Origin: Thiobacillus sp. 63-78
GTDB lineage: Bacteria > Pseudomonadota > Gammaproteobacteria > Burkholderiales > Thiobacillaceae
Direction: 5' to 3'
Assembly (NCBI GenBank): GCA_001899765.1
Contig: MKWM01000040.1
Location: forward strand, 25,570 to 89,569
Length of the DNA: 64,000 nucleotides
The translations under genes were made by a program, and so were the position numbers. Of this stretch, positions 15,630-23,974 are shown piece by piece. A model generated the notes under the pieces. The model was given only the letters and a program-made list of their open reading frames with translations. It was not told the origin of the DNA and did not search any database. Position 1 is the stretch's first letter, and each line of letters opens with the position of its first letter.

Positions 15630-17453
15630 ATGGCAAAACCCAATGTTCTGATCCGTTCCAAAAAGAACAAGGCAATCGAATTGCTCAACAATAACAAGTT
15701 GCGTGAAGCGGATGCTTTGTTTGCGGCAGTATGCCAAGCCGCGCCAACCGATGTCGAGTCGTGGGTAATGCGGGGACTCATTCATCGAAAGTTGGGGCAA
15801 TTCAGTGACTCGGAGACCTGTTGTCACCGTGCTTTGCAATACAGGCCGGATTATGCGTGGGGCTACCACGTCATGGGCTCTGCGCTCCAGTGCCAAGGCC
15901 GTATGGACGAATCGCTTGCCTGCTACCGCAAGGCGATTGGATTGGCTCCCAATTATGCGGAATCGCACTATTTTCTTGCCAATGCATTGCGTGAAGTGGG
16001 GGGCATGGGAGAAGCGGTAGCAAGCTATCGTCAAGCCATCAAGTTGCAACCGAACTATGTCGAGGCCTTATGTAACCTGGGTGCGGTGTTGACTGCGCTG
16101 GGCGAAGTTCAGGAGGCTGCGGGCCTGTTGAAAAAAGCTCTATCTTTGAGACCGGACGCCCCACAGATCCACTGTAATCTTGGGCAGATCCTAGAGCGAG
16201 AGGGGCGGTTTGCCGAGGCGCTGGAGAAATATCAACGGGCCATGGAATTGGACCCTGAATCCTTGGATGTGCAAGTTAACGTGGCGTCGCTGCTGGAAAA
16301 AACGAACAGACTTGAAGAGGCGGCGGAATTGGTTAGTAGCATGTTGCCGCACGTGCCTGATGATCCCGCATTATTATTGGTGGCGGCCAGGTTGGCGCGT
16401 CGTGAAAACAAAGCGGATGAGGCAATCGCCTTGCTTGAAGGAGCATTGGAAAAGAATCCTGGTCTGGGTGTCGTAGGGGATATCCATTTCTTGCTTGGGC
16501 AAATGTACGACAAGGCAGGTGACCCGGAACGTGCTTATTTTCATTTTATTGAAGGAAATAGGCTCGTTGCCCAGGTTGCCGGGTCCTATGGCGATCAAAC
16601 CAAATTTCTGGATCGTGTTGACAAGATGCATGCATATCTGGTGTCGGACCTGTGCTCTCTTCAGCCAGCACAACCAATAGCGACAAACACCGCAGACCCT
16701 GTCTTCCTTCTGGGCTTCCAGCGTTCTGGCACAACATTGTTGGAGCAAATATTGGATAGCCATCCTGGTTTGCAAAGCATGGAAGAGAAGCCTACGGTTT
16801 TTGCGCTGGTTGGAGCATTTGAGGAAATGGCCCAAGGTCGTGAGAGCGCTCTGGCTGAACTGTCTGATGACCAGGTATCTCGACTTAGGGAAGTCTACTT
16901 CAATGAAGTGGCTCGCCATGTCAAACTTCAGCCCGGCAGTCTGCTGGTGGACAAGATGCCCTTGAATACGATCAATGCCCATGTAATCTGGCGTGTTTTT
17001 CCACAAGCCAAATTCATTTTGGCCATCCGCCACCCCTGTGACGTGTGCTTAAGCTGTTTCATGCAAAATTTTGTCATGAACGAGTCAAACGCGGGGTTCA
17101 TCAGCCTTGATAATGCAGCAAGGGTATATAGCGAAGTAATGCAGTTGTGGCAGATGGCGACTCGCTTGCTACCCCTTGATTATCATCAGATACGCTATGA
17201 AGATCTGGTCTCCGACTTTGAAAAAGAAACACGTGCTCTGCTTGAGTTTCTGGGGGTGGGGTGGGATGACAGTGTACGTGGTCACACCGAGCACGCAGTC
17301 AAGCGCGGAACGATCAGGACACCCAGCTACCATCAGGTAACTCGCCCTATATATCAAGACGCCAAATACCGGTGGAAGCGTTATGCCAAGCAGTTCGAGC
17401 CTGTTCTGCCGGTGCTTCGGCCTTTTATCGATTATTTTGGTTATCGGGAATGA
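15630..17453 (+). CDS. TPR-repeat sulfotransferase
   Basis: 607 residues. Residues about 10-330 are tandem tetratricopeptide repeats (for example PNYVEALCNLGAVLTALGEVQEA). The C-terminal part is a sulfotransferase: PAPS 5'-phosphosulfate loop FLLGFQRSGTTLLEQ near residue 358, EKPTVF, and the 3'-phosphate loop ILAIRHPCDVCLS. No signal peptide, so cytoplasmic or membrane-associated. TPR-sulfotransferases of this type are common near exosortase/EPS loci; the acceptor may be the polysaccharide or a protein. Its codon use is more AT-rich than the genes after 20 kb. Confidence 0.85.
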   Translation: MAKPNVLIRSKKNKAIELLNNNKLREADALFAAVCQAAPTDVESWVMRGLIHRKLGQFSDSETCCHRALQYRPDYAWGYHVMGSALQCQGRMDESLACYRKAIGLAPNYAESHYFLANALREVGGMGEAVASYRQAIKLQPNYVEALCNLGAVLTALGEVQEAAGLLKKALSLRPDAPQIHCNLGQILEREGRFAEALEKYQRAMELDPESLDVQVNVASLLEKTNRLEEAAELVSSMLPHVPDDPALLLVAARLARRENKADEAIALLEGALEKNPGLGVVGDIHFLLGQMYDKAGDPERAYFHFIEGNRLVAQVAGSYGDQTKFLDRVDKMHAYLVSDLCSLQPAQPIATNTADPVFLLGFQRSGTTLLEQILDSHPGLQSMEEKPTVFALVGAFEEMAQGRESALAELSDDQVSRLREVYFNEVARHVKLQPGSLLVDKMPLNTINAHVIWRVFPQAKFILAIRHPCDVCLSCFMQNFVMNESNAGFISLDNAARVYSEVMQLWQMATRLLPLDYHQIRYEDLVSDFEKETRALLEFLGVGWDDSVRGHTEHAVKRGTIRTPSYHQVTRPIYQDAKYRWKRYAKQFEPVLPVLRPFIDYFGYRE

Positions 17454-17574
17454 GCAGCGTAACGCCCGTGAATTTCCCACCGAGGCGGATTTAGTTGCTC
17501 TGGGGGTAAACTAAAAAATGTGTTTCTGAATGAATATAGGCTTGAAATTATTTGGAAAGGGGTGTTGATTAACT

Positions 17575-17590
17575 TGGCTTTTGAGACGCA
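17575..17590 (+). promoter_or_regulatory. Low-confidence sigma-54-like site before the outer-membrane protein gene
   Basis: TGGCTTTTGAGACGCA keeps TGGC, the ten-base spacing and GCA, but not TT in the -12 box. It is about 90 bp before the start at 17679. The rest of 17454-17678 is AT-rich with no gene. Confidence 0.25.
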
Positions 17591-17678
17591 GATCGATGAT
17601 TAAGTAAATTCACTATCTCATTATAATTGTTTATAAAAAGCTGGCTGCGTACAAGGTTGGCTACGGAGGGGTCTCTAG

Positions 17679-19727
17679 ATGAAAAAGAACCAATTTGCGC
17701 TTAGGGCGCTGGCCGCTGCCTTGGTGCTGGCGCATGCGCCAGCAGCATTGGCTACTAACGGCTACTTTATGCCGGGCTATGGCTTCAGATCCATGGGAAT
17801 GGGTGGGGTAGGCATTGCATATGGCGTCGACTCGCTGTCCATAGCGGCCAACCCAGCCAATATCGTAAATACTGGTATGCGTGCGGATATGGGCATGGGT
17901 GTCATGCACGCCAAGCGGTACGCGAAAGTAGGAGACTCCGCTGCGACGTTCGATGTGAGCCCGCCAAATTGTAGATACTACAATTGCAATCCTGGTTTTG
18001 GCTTCGATGGCAGTTCGACTAGCAATAGGGAGTGGTTTCTAATGCCTGAAATGGGCATGACCATGAACCTGACTGAAAGCCTGCACGCTGGTATGGCGTT
18101 TGTGCCAAACGGTGGGGGTAGCACGGTGTACCCACAGAACTTCTTCAATTACGTAGGTGTAACTCCTGAATCACCCGGGGAGGGCAAGACGCTTGGCGGG
18201 GAGTTGACACAGTTGTTGGTGCCCATCACGGTAGGTTATAAGATCAACCAGAATCATGCTGTAGGTGTTGCGCTTGATTTGGCTGTGCAGCGCTTTCGAA
18301 TGTATGGACTGAAGTCGTTTGTGGATTTCAGCGCGAATTTTAAGAAGCCAATTACGGCAGATCCTGACCATCTGACTGATCAAGGCTACGACTATAGCTA
18401 TGGGGCTGGGTTAAAGCTGGGATGGCTGGGTAATTTCGTGGACGACAAACTCTCGGTTGGCTTGTCTTACACGACAAGAACCTATATGACCAAGTTCGAT
18501 AAGTATCGTGGACTGTTTGCGGAACAAGGAGATTTCGATATTCCTGCAAACTACGGTATGGGGCTTTCCTTCAAACCCAGGAAGAATCTAGTTTTCGCCC
18601 TTGATGTCAGCCGGATCGAGTGGTCGTCCATTGCAGCCTTGGGTAACAGGGGTCCTGCTTCATCTCCCGCTTCTCCAGTACCTTATCCGGGCCCAACGCA
18701 AATTAATGCCATCAACGGTATCCCTTCTATGGCTCCCGGTGGGGCAATCTATTCAACAGGCAATGATCAAGGCATGGGATTTGGCTGGAAAGATCAAACC
18801 ATCTATAAGTTTGGGGTGAACTGGGGCATGAACGAGAGGCTCCAAGTTCGCGCGGGTTACAATTACGGAAAGTCGCCCATTCTCGACGATCAATTGACAT
18901 TCAACACCTTGTTTCCGGTTACGACTGATAAACATTACACGCTTGGTTTTACCTATAAGGCAACGGATGAGCTTGAAATTACCGGAACTTATATGCGGGC
19001 CCCACGTGCGAGCCAGCATTCGCCTAACCTAAGACAGAATGTCGTGGGTGCGGTGGATATTGGAATGGAGCAGCAGTTGTTTGCTCTGAGCTTGGGGTGG
19101 GTGCTTGATCCGGGGAAAACGAATTATGGTGACGATCCCATGGATCCGATCAGTTTTGCCGGTTGGTATTTTGGGTTTGGGTTAGGCGCAGATTACGGCC
19201 GGGACTGGAGTGCATCGAGATTTGCCTCTTCGCTGGCGACTCAGGGTGTGAGCGCGACGCAAACCAGATCGGATAATTCAGATTTGGGAGCCAAGGTCTA
19301 TGGCGGCTATCAGTTCAATAAATACTTCGCGATTGAAGGTGGTTATGCGCAGTTCAACAACTTCACTGCTAACGGAACAGTTACTGCTTCTGTAACTGCC
19401 CCGCCGCAGATATCCGCCTATCAAACCGAAAAAAACAATACATGGGCGCTTGCGGCGATTGGCTCGCTGCCCTTGACGAAGGATTTCTCTCTGTTCGCCA
19501 AGCTCGGTGCGAACAACTGGAAAAAAGCCACCAATACGTTCGTTCATGACTCAAACGGTGATTTTACACGAACGTCGACGCTTGAGCGTGGCGTTGATCC
19601 GTATTACGGCGTTGGTGTAAGTTATGCACTGCTAGAAAATGTGCTGGTGCGCGGCGAATACGAACGATATGACCTCGGTGGATCGAACATCGATTTCTTG
19701 TCCGCTGGCCTGGCGCTTAAGTTCTAA
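17679..19727 (+). CDS. FadL/TodX-type outer-membrane transporter fused to an OmpA-like barrel
   Basis: 682 residues. A signal peptide ends at ALA; the mature protein starts TNGYFMPGYGFRSMGMGGVGIAYG, the N-terminal hatch of FadL-family channels for hydrophobic compounds. The FadL barrel runs to about residue 460. After a linker, residues about 484-682 look like a second, eight-stranded OmpA-type barrel: GWYFGFGLGADYGRDW, KVYGGYQFNKYFAIEGGYAQF, ALAAIGSLPLTKDFSLFAKLGANNW, VRGEYERYDLGG and a C-terminal LKF. A typical FadL is about 420-480 residues, so the fusion explains the length. Substrate unknown. Ribosome-binding site GGAGGGG about eleven bases upstream. Confidence 0.82.
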   Translation: MKKNQFALRALAAALVLAHAPAALATNGYFMPGYGFRSMGMGGVGIAYGVDSLSIAANPANIVNTGMRADMGMGVMHAKRYAKVGDSAATFDVSPPNCRYYNCNPGFGFDGSSTSNREWFLMPEMGMTMNLTESLHAGMAFVPNGGGSTVYPQNFFNYVGVTPESPGEGKTLGGELTQLLVPITVGYKINQNHAVGVALDLAVQRFRMYGLKSFVDFSANFKKPITADPDHLTDQGYDYSYGAGLKLGWLGNFVDDKLSVGLSYTTRTYMTKFDKYRGLFAEQGDFDIPANYGMGLSFKPRKNLVFALDVSRIEWSSIAALGNRGPASSPASPVPYPGPTQINAINGIPSMAPGGAIYSTGNDQGMGFGWKDQTIYKFGVNWGMNERLQVRAGYNYGKSPILDDQLTFNTLFPVTTDKHYTLGFTYKATDELEITGTYMRAPRASQHSPNLRQNVVGAVDIGMEQQLFALSLGWVLDPGKTNYGDDPMDPISFAGWYFGFGLGADYGRDWSASRFASSLATQGVSATQTRSDNSDLGAKVYGGYQFNKYFAIEGGYAQFNNFTANGTVTASVTAPPQISAYQTEKNNTWALAAIGSLPLTKDFSLFAKLGANNWKKATNTFVHDSNGDFTRTSTLERGVDPYYGVGVSYALLENVLVRGEYERYDLGGSNIDFLSAGLALKF

Positions 19728-19761
19728 AGTTTTAACTGAAATCTTCCAGGATGGATTTATA

Positions 19762-19784
19762 GCCGGGGATCCCCGGCTTTTTTT
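19762..19784 (+). terminator. Rho-independent terminator
   Basis: GCCGGGGATCCCCGGC is a perfect 16-bp palindrome followed by seven T residues, 35 bp after the FadL-OmpA stop. Confidence 0.92.
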
Positions 19785-19968
19785 GTGCGCCCGGGCGCAC
19801 TCTTGGAGGTGAAAGTCCTCCCGTAAAGTTGATCACAGCGAACGGTGCATTCAAATTTTTGGCGTTTTTAATGTCTTGAGTGTGGTTGGCTTATGCCATC
19901 CGGCAACGTGTTGCTGTAACATCCGTACCACATAATTTCCAATAATCCGGACAAAGAGGAAGACCAAC

Positions 19969-20928
19969 ATGCATGGTTTGAAGAAGCTGTATCTCCCGTT
20001 GCTGATCGTTGCGCTGATGGCGGGTTGCGGCGACAAAAAGGGCGGGACGGCGGAGGAGAGCAAGCCCACCCAGGTGGCGGCCAAGGTCAACGGCACTGAA
20101 CTGACGGTGTCGCAAGTGAACTACGCGCTGCAGCGCATTCCCAATCTCGACAAGGAGCAGTCCAAGGCGGCTTCGCTGCAGGTGATCCGTAACCTGGTCG
20201 ATCAGGAAGTGCTGGCGCAGAAGGCGCAGTCGGAAAAGCTGGATCGCGATCCGGTCGTGGTGCAGGCGCTGGATGCGGCGCGCCGCCAGATCATGGCTGA
20301 AGTCTATATGACCCGCAAGCTGGGCGCGCCGGCGGAGCCGACCGATGCCGAGGTGTCGGATTACTTCAACAAGCATCCGGAGTTGTTCACCAAGCGCAAG
20401 ATTTATCGCCTGCAGGAGCTCGCGATCAAGGCGCCAGAAGAAAAGCAGGAGGCGATTCGCAAACAGCTGACGGATTCCAGGACGCTGAATGATTTTGCCG
20501 AGTGGCTGAAAGCCGAGAAATACCCGGCCAAGGCGTCACAGGAGGTGAAGCCTGCCGAGCAACTGCCGCAGGCGCTCCTGCCCAGACTGGCTGAAATGCC
20601 GGATGGCCAGGCGATGGTCGTGAAGACGCCTGATGGCCTGCTGGTGATTGTACTGGCGGATTCGCAGGTTCAGCCGGTGACGCTGGAGCAGGCCAAACCG
20701 GCCATTGCGCGCCTGCTGCAGAACGAGGCGCGCCAGAAGGCGGCCAAGGCCGAACTCGACAAGGTGAAGGCAGAAGCCAAGATCGAATACATGGGCGAGT
20801 TTGCCGATGCGGGCAAGGAGCCGGCTGCTGCGGCGACTGCCGGATCAGCCGCTGAGCCGGCTGCGGCGCCTGCCGCGCCCGCTGCCGACGCCGACGCGAT
20901 CAGCAAGGGCGTATCCGGGCTGAAGTAG
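19969..20928 (+). CDS. epsD: EpsD-family peptidyl-prolyl cis-trans isomerase lipoprotein
   Basis: 319 residues. Lipoprotein signal with lipobox LMAGC (Cys near 22). Next come a SurA-like N-terminal chaperone region (VAAKVNGTELTVSQVNYALQRIP), a parvulin-like middle part (YRLQELAIKAP to VVKTPDGLLVIVLADSQ), and a low-complexity Ala/Pro C-terminus. Length and position fit EpsD of XrtB-type EPS loci, a periplasmic folding helper for secreted or outer-membrane EPS components. It opens the run of eps genes. Seven bases after its stop begins a heptamer inverted-repeat element. Confidence 0.88.
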   Translation: MHGLKKLYLPLLIVALMAGCGDKKGGTAEESKPTQVAAKVNGTELTVSQVNYALQRIPNLDKEQSKAASLQVIRNLVDQEVLAQKAQSEKLDRDPVVVQALDAARRQIMAEVYMTRKLGAPAEPTDAEVSDYFNKHPELFTKRKIYRLQELAIKAPEEKQEAIRKQLTDSRTLNDFAEWLKAEKYPAKASQEVKPAEQLPQALLPRLAEMPDGQAMVVKTPDGLLVIVLADSQVQPVTLEQAKPAIARLLQNEARQKAAKAELDKVKAEAKIEYMGEFADAGKEPAAAATAGSAAEPAAAPAAPAADADAISKGVSGLK

Positions 20929-20934
20929 CAACCG

Positions 20935-21020
20935 TTACAAGATTCAAGTTGCAAGATGCAAGACGGGGTGTGGCGAAGTCACTCGCTCCTGTCTTGTGAC
21001 TTGCAACTTGTAACTTGAAC
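20935..21020. repeat. Heptamer inverted-repeat element 1 (no cargo)
   Basis: Four phased NNNCAAG heptamers (20935-20962: TTACAAG, ATTCAAG, TTGCAAG, ATGCAAG) are followed by a 30-base loop and four CTTGNNN heptamers (20993-21020: CTTGTGA, CTTGCAA, CTTGTAA, CTTGAAC). The arms can pair as an imperfect hairpin. The element fills the whole junction between epsD and the CAAX protease gene. Same 4+4 plan as the element inside gmd. Confidence 0.85.
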
Positions 21021-21029
21021 CTGCTCCCC

Positions 21030-21689
21030 ATGTCCCCCATCTTCGTTCGCAGCCTGCCATTCGGGCTGTACATCGCCTTGCTTGTGCTGGAAGGCCTGCT
21101 GCCCGGCTGGGCGCCTGGCTTCGACGTGCGCTGGCTGTATCCGGTGAAAGTCGGCCTGGTCGCGCTGGCACTGATGGTGCTGTGGCGCCATTACACCGAA
21201 CTCAAATCGTATGGTCTGCCCTTGAAGCATCTGTTGCTGTCGCTGGCGGTCGGCCTGGTGGTGCTGGTGCTGTGGATCAAGCTCGACGCCGCCTGGATGC
21301 TGATGGGTGAAGCGGGCGAGGGTTACAACCCCACGGATGAAACCGGCCGCATCGACTGGCTGCTGGTGGCATTCCGCATCGTCGGCGCGGCGCTGGTGGT
21401 GCCGATCATGGAAGAACTGTTCTGGCGCTCGTTCCTGCAGCGCTGGGTGCAGCAGTCCGATTTTCTGACACTCGACCCGGCGCGGATCGGCTTCAAGGCG
21501 CTGCTGATTGCCAGTGCGCTGTTTGCCGTCGAGCACCTGCAGTGGCTGGCCGGCCTGGTTGCCGGACTGGCGTACGGCTGGCTGTATATCCGCACCCGCA
21601 ACCTGTGGGCACCGGTCATTGCGCACGGCGTCACCAATGGCGCGCTGGGGGTGTATGTGGTGGCCACGGGTCGCTGGAGTTTCTGGTGA
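21030..21689 (+). CDS. CAAX-protease-related membrane protein of the PEP-CTERM/EPS system
   Basis: 219 residues from the ATG at 21030, with about six membrane helices. The CPBP/Abi glutamic-protease motifs are complete: EELFWR (E128, E129, R133), FAVEH (H169) and HGVTN (H199, N203). This family is regularly encoded in exosortase EPS loci, but its substrate is not known. An in-frame TTG at 21015 lies inside the preceding heptamer element and could serve as an earlier start; neither start has a clear ribosome-binding site. It overlaps epsL by four bases. Confidence 0.85.
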   Translation: MSPIFVRSLPFGLYIALLVLEGLLPGWAPGFDVRWLYPVKVGLVALALMVLWRHYTELKSYGLPLKHLLLSLAVGLVVLVLWIKLDAAWMLMGEAGEGYNPTDETGRIDWLLVAFRIVGAALVVPIMEELFWRSFLQRWVQQSDFLTLDPARIGFKALLIASALFAVEHLQWLAGLVAGLAYGWLYIRTRNLWAPVIAHGVTNGALGVYVVATGRWSFW

Positions 21690-22945
21690 AGTCTGCGCTG
21701 CCGTGGGTGGGACTGGCGCTGGGAGCCTTTCTCGGCCTGCCTGCACAGGCGCATGAAGGCGATACCTTTCGGCCGTTCGTGTCCTACGGGATGTTTTCCG
21801 ACAGCAATCTTTTCCGGCTCGCCGACAACGAAAGCCCGGGCATCCCGCGTAGCGACCGGTACAGCGTACTGAGCGCCGGGCTGAATGTGGACTGGAAGCC
21901 CGGTCGCCAGGAAATCGTCGCCAACGCGACCAAAACCCGGGTGCGCTACAACCGCAACTCGATGTTCGATTCGGATGGCAGCGACTATCAAGCCACCTGG
22001 AACTGGCGTTTGGGCAACCGACTGAGCGGCAATGCCGGGGCGGCCGAATCGCTCAGCCAGAGCAATTTCGACAGCGTGGGGCTGGTCAATAACCAGGTGA
22101 CGCGCAAACGCCGTTTCGGCCGCGCCGAGTGGGAGTTTCACCCACGCTGGCGGATAGGCGGCGGCATCGAGTCGGCAGACTACGCCAACAGCGCGCCGTC
22201 ATTGGCTTCACAGGATGTCCAGCAACGGACGCAGGATGTGACGTTGAGCTATCTCACGCCCAAGGGCAGCAGCCTGCGTGCACAGGTGCGCAGGATCGAT
22301 GCCGAATATACCAATCCGCAAGTGCTGGCTGTGACGTGTTCGGCCTTCATTTGCCCGCCTTTCCCTTTTATTGTCGAAGTGGCGGACAACAGCTACAGGC
22401 AGACCGAATACAACCTGCTGGGCGACTGGAGCGTGTCGGCCAAGCTGAAGCTGCGAGGCCAGGCCGGGTGGGTGGATCGTCAATACGAGAATGGCTTGCG
22501 TGGTCATTTTGGCAGCGCCATTACGCAACTCAAGCCACGCCCCGATTTCAACGGCTTCGCAGGGCGGATTTCGGCAGACTGGTACGCCACCGGCAAAACC
22601 TTGCTGAGCATATCGGCCTATCAGGAACTGGGCGGCGCGCAGGACATCAATGCCAGCTCGGTGCTGAAAAAAGGCGCGAGCGTAAACGGCGTATGGCTGA
22701 TACGCGAAAAATGGCGTCTGAATGCCGGCGCCACGTTTGAGAACCGCGATTTCAAGGGTGACCCCGGCACCACACAACTGCAACGCAACGACGATACCCT
22801 CAGCGAATCGCTCTCGATCAGCTACATGCCAATTCAGGCTGTAACGGTGGACGTCGGCGTCAGCGCGGGGCGGCGGGATTCCAACATCTCTGTCGAGGAT
22901 TACCAGTTTCACATGCTGTTTGCCAACGTGAGGGCCGATTTCTAG
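21686..22945 (+). CDS. epsL: EpsL-type outer-membrane beta-barrel protein
   Basis: 419 residues from a GTG that overlaps the upstream stop (GTGA). This start gives a clean signal peptide (KSALPWVGLALGAFLGLPAQA, about 1-22); the longer open frame does not. The mature protein has alternating short strands with many aromatic and charged residues (FVSYGMFSDSNLFRL, WEFHPRWRIGGGIESADY) and ends in a typical barrel strand, FHMLFANVRADF. Position and features match EpsL, the putative outer-membrane component for EPS export in XrtB systems. Confidence 0.85.
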   Translation: MKSALPWVGLALGAFLGLPAQAHEGDTFRPFVSYGMFSDSNLFRLADNESPGIPRSDRYSVLSAGLNVDWKPGRQEIVANATKTRVRYNRNSMFDSDGSDYQATWNWRLGNRLSGNAGAAESLSQSNFDSVGLVNNQVTRKRRFGRAEWEFHPRWRIGGGIESADYANSAPSLASQDVQQRTQDVTLSYLTPKGSSLRAQVRRIDAEYTNPQVLAVTCSAFICPPFPFIVEVADNSYRQTEYNLLGDWSVSAKLKLRGQAGWVDRQYENGLRGHFGSAITQLKPRPDFNGFAGRISADWYATGKTLLSISAYQELGGAQDINASSVLKKGASVNGVWLIREKWRLNAGATFENRDFKGDPGTTQLQRNDDTLSESLSISYMPIQAVTVDVGVSAGRRDSNISVEDYQFHMLFANVRADF

Positions 22946-23077
22946 AGGGCGAACGCCGAACGTTGGCAGGTACGGGTTTTGCATGGCAAACAGGCTGGGT
23001 CGGGGTGGGCCATTCTGACCATGGACACGGTTAGAATGACCACCTGCCGACAGGCAGGCAGCCAAATATGGTTTGTA

Positions 23078-23105
23078 TGGTCATCCACCCTGACGTGGAT
23101 GACCA
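23078..23105. promoter_or_regulatory. 11-bp inverted repeat upstream of epsE
   Basis: TGGTCATCCAC and GTGGATGACCA are perfect arms around six bases, 65 bp before the epsE ATG. No T-tract follows, so an operator or mRNA processing hairpin is more likely than a terminator. The remaining 22946-23169 DNA carries related short pieces (GAATGACCAC) but no gene. Confidence 0.55.
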
Positions 23106-23169
23106 CAAAGATAACAATCGAATGAGGAGCGCGGCAGGCCGCCCAGGCTGCCGTCAATTGGAGAGAGCA

Positions 23170-23964
23170 ATGATCAGGTTGTGGCGTGGTGTAGGGATGT
23201 TGTGCGCGTTGCTGCTGGCGGCATCCGCATGGAGCGCGGATAACGATTACCGGATGGGCACGGGCGATGTCCTGCACATCACCGTGTACGGGCAGCCCGA
23301 TCTCACCACCGATGCGCGCGTGAGCGAAACCGGCACCATCACCTTTCCGCTGATCGGCGATGTCAAGATGGCGGACATCACCCCGGCCCAGGGCGAGAAC
23401 GAAATCGCGCAGCGCCTGAGCACGGGCGGCTTCATCATCAAACCCTTCGTCACCCTCAACGTGGTGCAATACCGCAGCCAGCATATTTCGGTGCTGGGGC
23501 GCGTCAACCGGCCCGGCCAGTACACGCTGGAGAAAATCAGCCGGGTGACCGATGCGCTGGCCCTGGCGGGCGGCATCATCATCGACGGTGCCGACACCGT
23601 CACCCTGGTGCGCACGCGCGACGGCAAGACCAGCTACCACGACATCGACATGGTCGCCCTGTTCAAGCCGGGCGGCGAAGCCAGCAACGAACTCATCCAG
23701 GACGGCGACATCGTCAATGTGGCGCGTCAGCCGATGTTCTACATCTACGGCGAAGTGCAGCGCCCCGGCGCCTTCCGTCTGGAGCAGAACATGAGCGTGG
23801 TACAGGCCCTGTCCCTGGGCGGCGGCCTCACCCCGCGCGGCACCCAGCGCGGCATCAGGATCCTGCGCCGCGACGATAAAGGCGCAATGCAGGAACTGGA
23901 TGTCCAACTGGCCGATCCGGTCAGGAAAGACGACGTGATCTACGTCAAGGAAAGCCTGTTCTAA
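23170..23964 (+). CDS. epsE: Polysaccharide export protein EpsE (Wza-like)
   Basis: 264 residues. A signal peptide (LWRGVGMLCALLLAASAWS) precedes the polysaccharide-export domain YRMGTGDVLHITVYGQPDL and two SLBB repeats (SVLGRVNRPGQYTLE and YIYGEVQRPGAFRLE). It lacks a lipobox and a long C-terminal helix, as for the short OPX proteins of exosortase EPS systems, which may work with EpsL in the outer membrane. The ATG at 23170 is chosen for the signal peptide and GGAGAGAG upstream. It begins the tight epsE-epsF-epsG-xrtB-epsI cluster. Confidence 0.9.
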   Translation: MIRLWRGVGMLCALLLAASAWSADNDYRMGTGDVLHITVYGQPDLTTDARVSETGTITFPLIGDVKMADITPAQGENEIAQRLSTGGFIIKPFVTLNVVQYRSQHISVLGRVNRPGQYTLEKISRVTDALALAGGIIIDGADTVTLVRTRDGKTSYHDIDMVALFKPGGEASNELIQDGDIVNVARQPMFYIYGEVQRPGAFRLEQNMSVVQALSLGGGLTPRGTQRGIRILRRDDKGAMQELDVQLADPVRKDDVIYVKESLF

Positions 23965-23974
23965 GGACGCCGCC

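Noticed and set aside
19901..19917. Sigma-54 site upstream of epsD (CCGGCAACGTGTTGCT)
   Set aside because: The GG to GC distance is one base too short, and RpoN spacing is strict.
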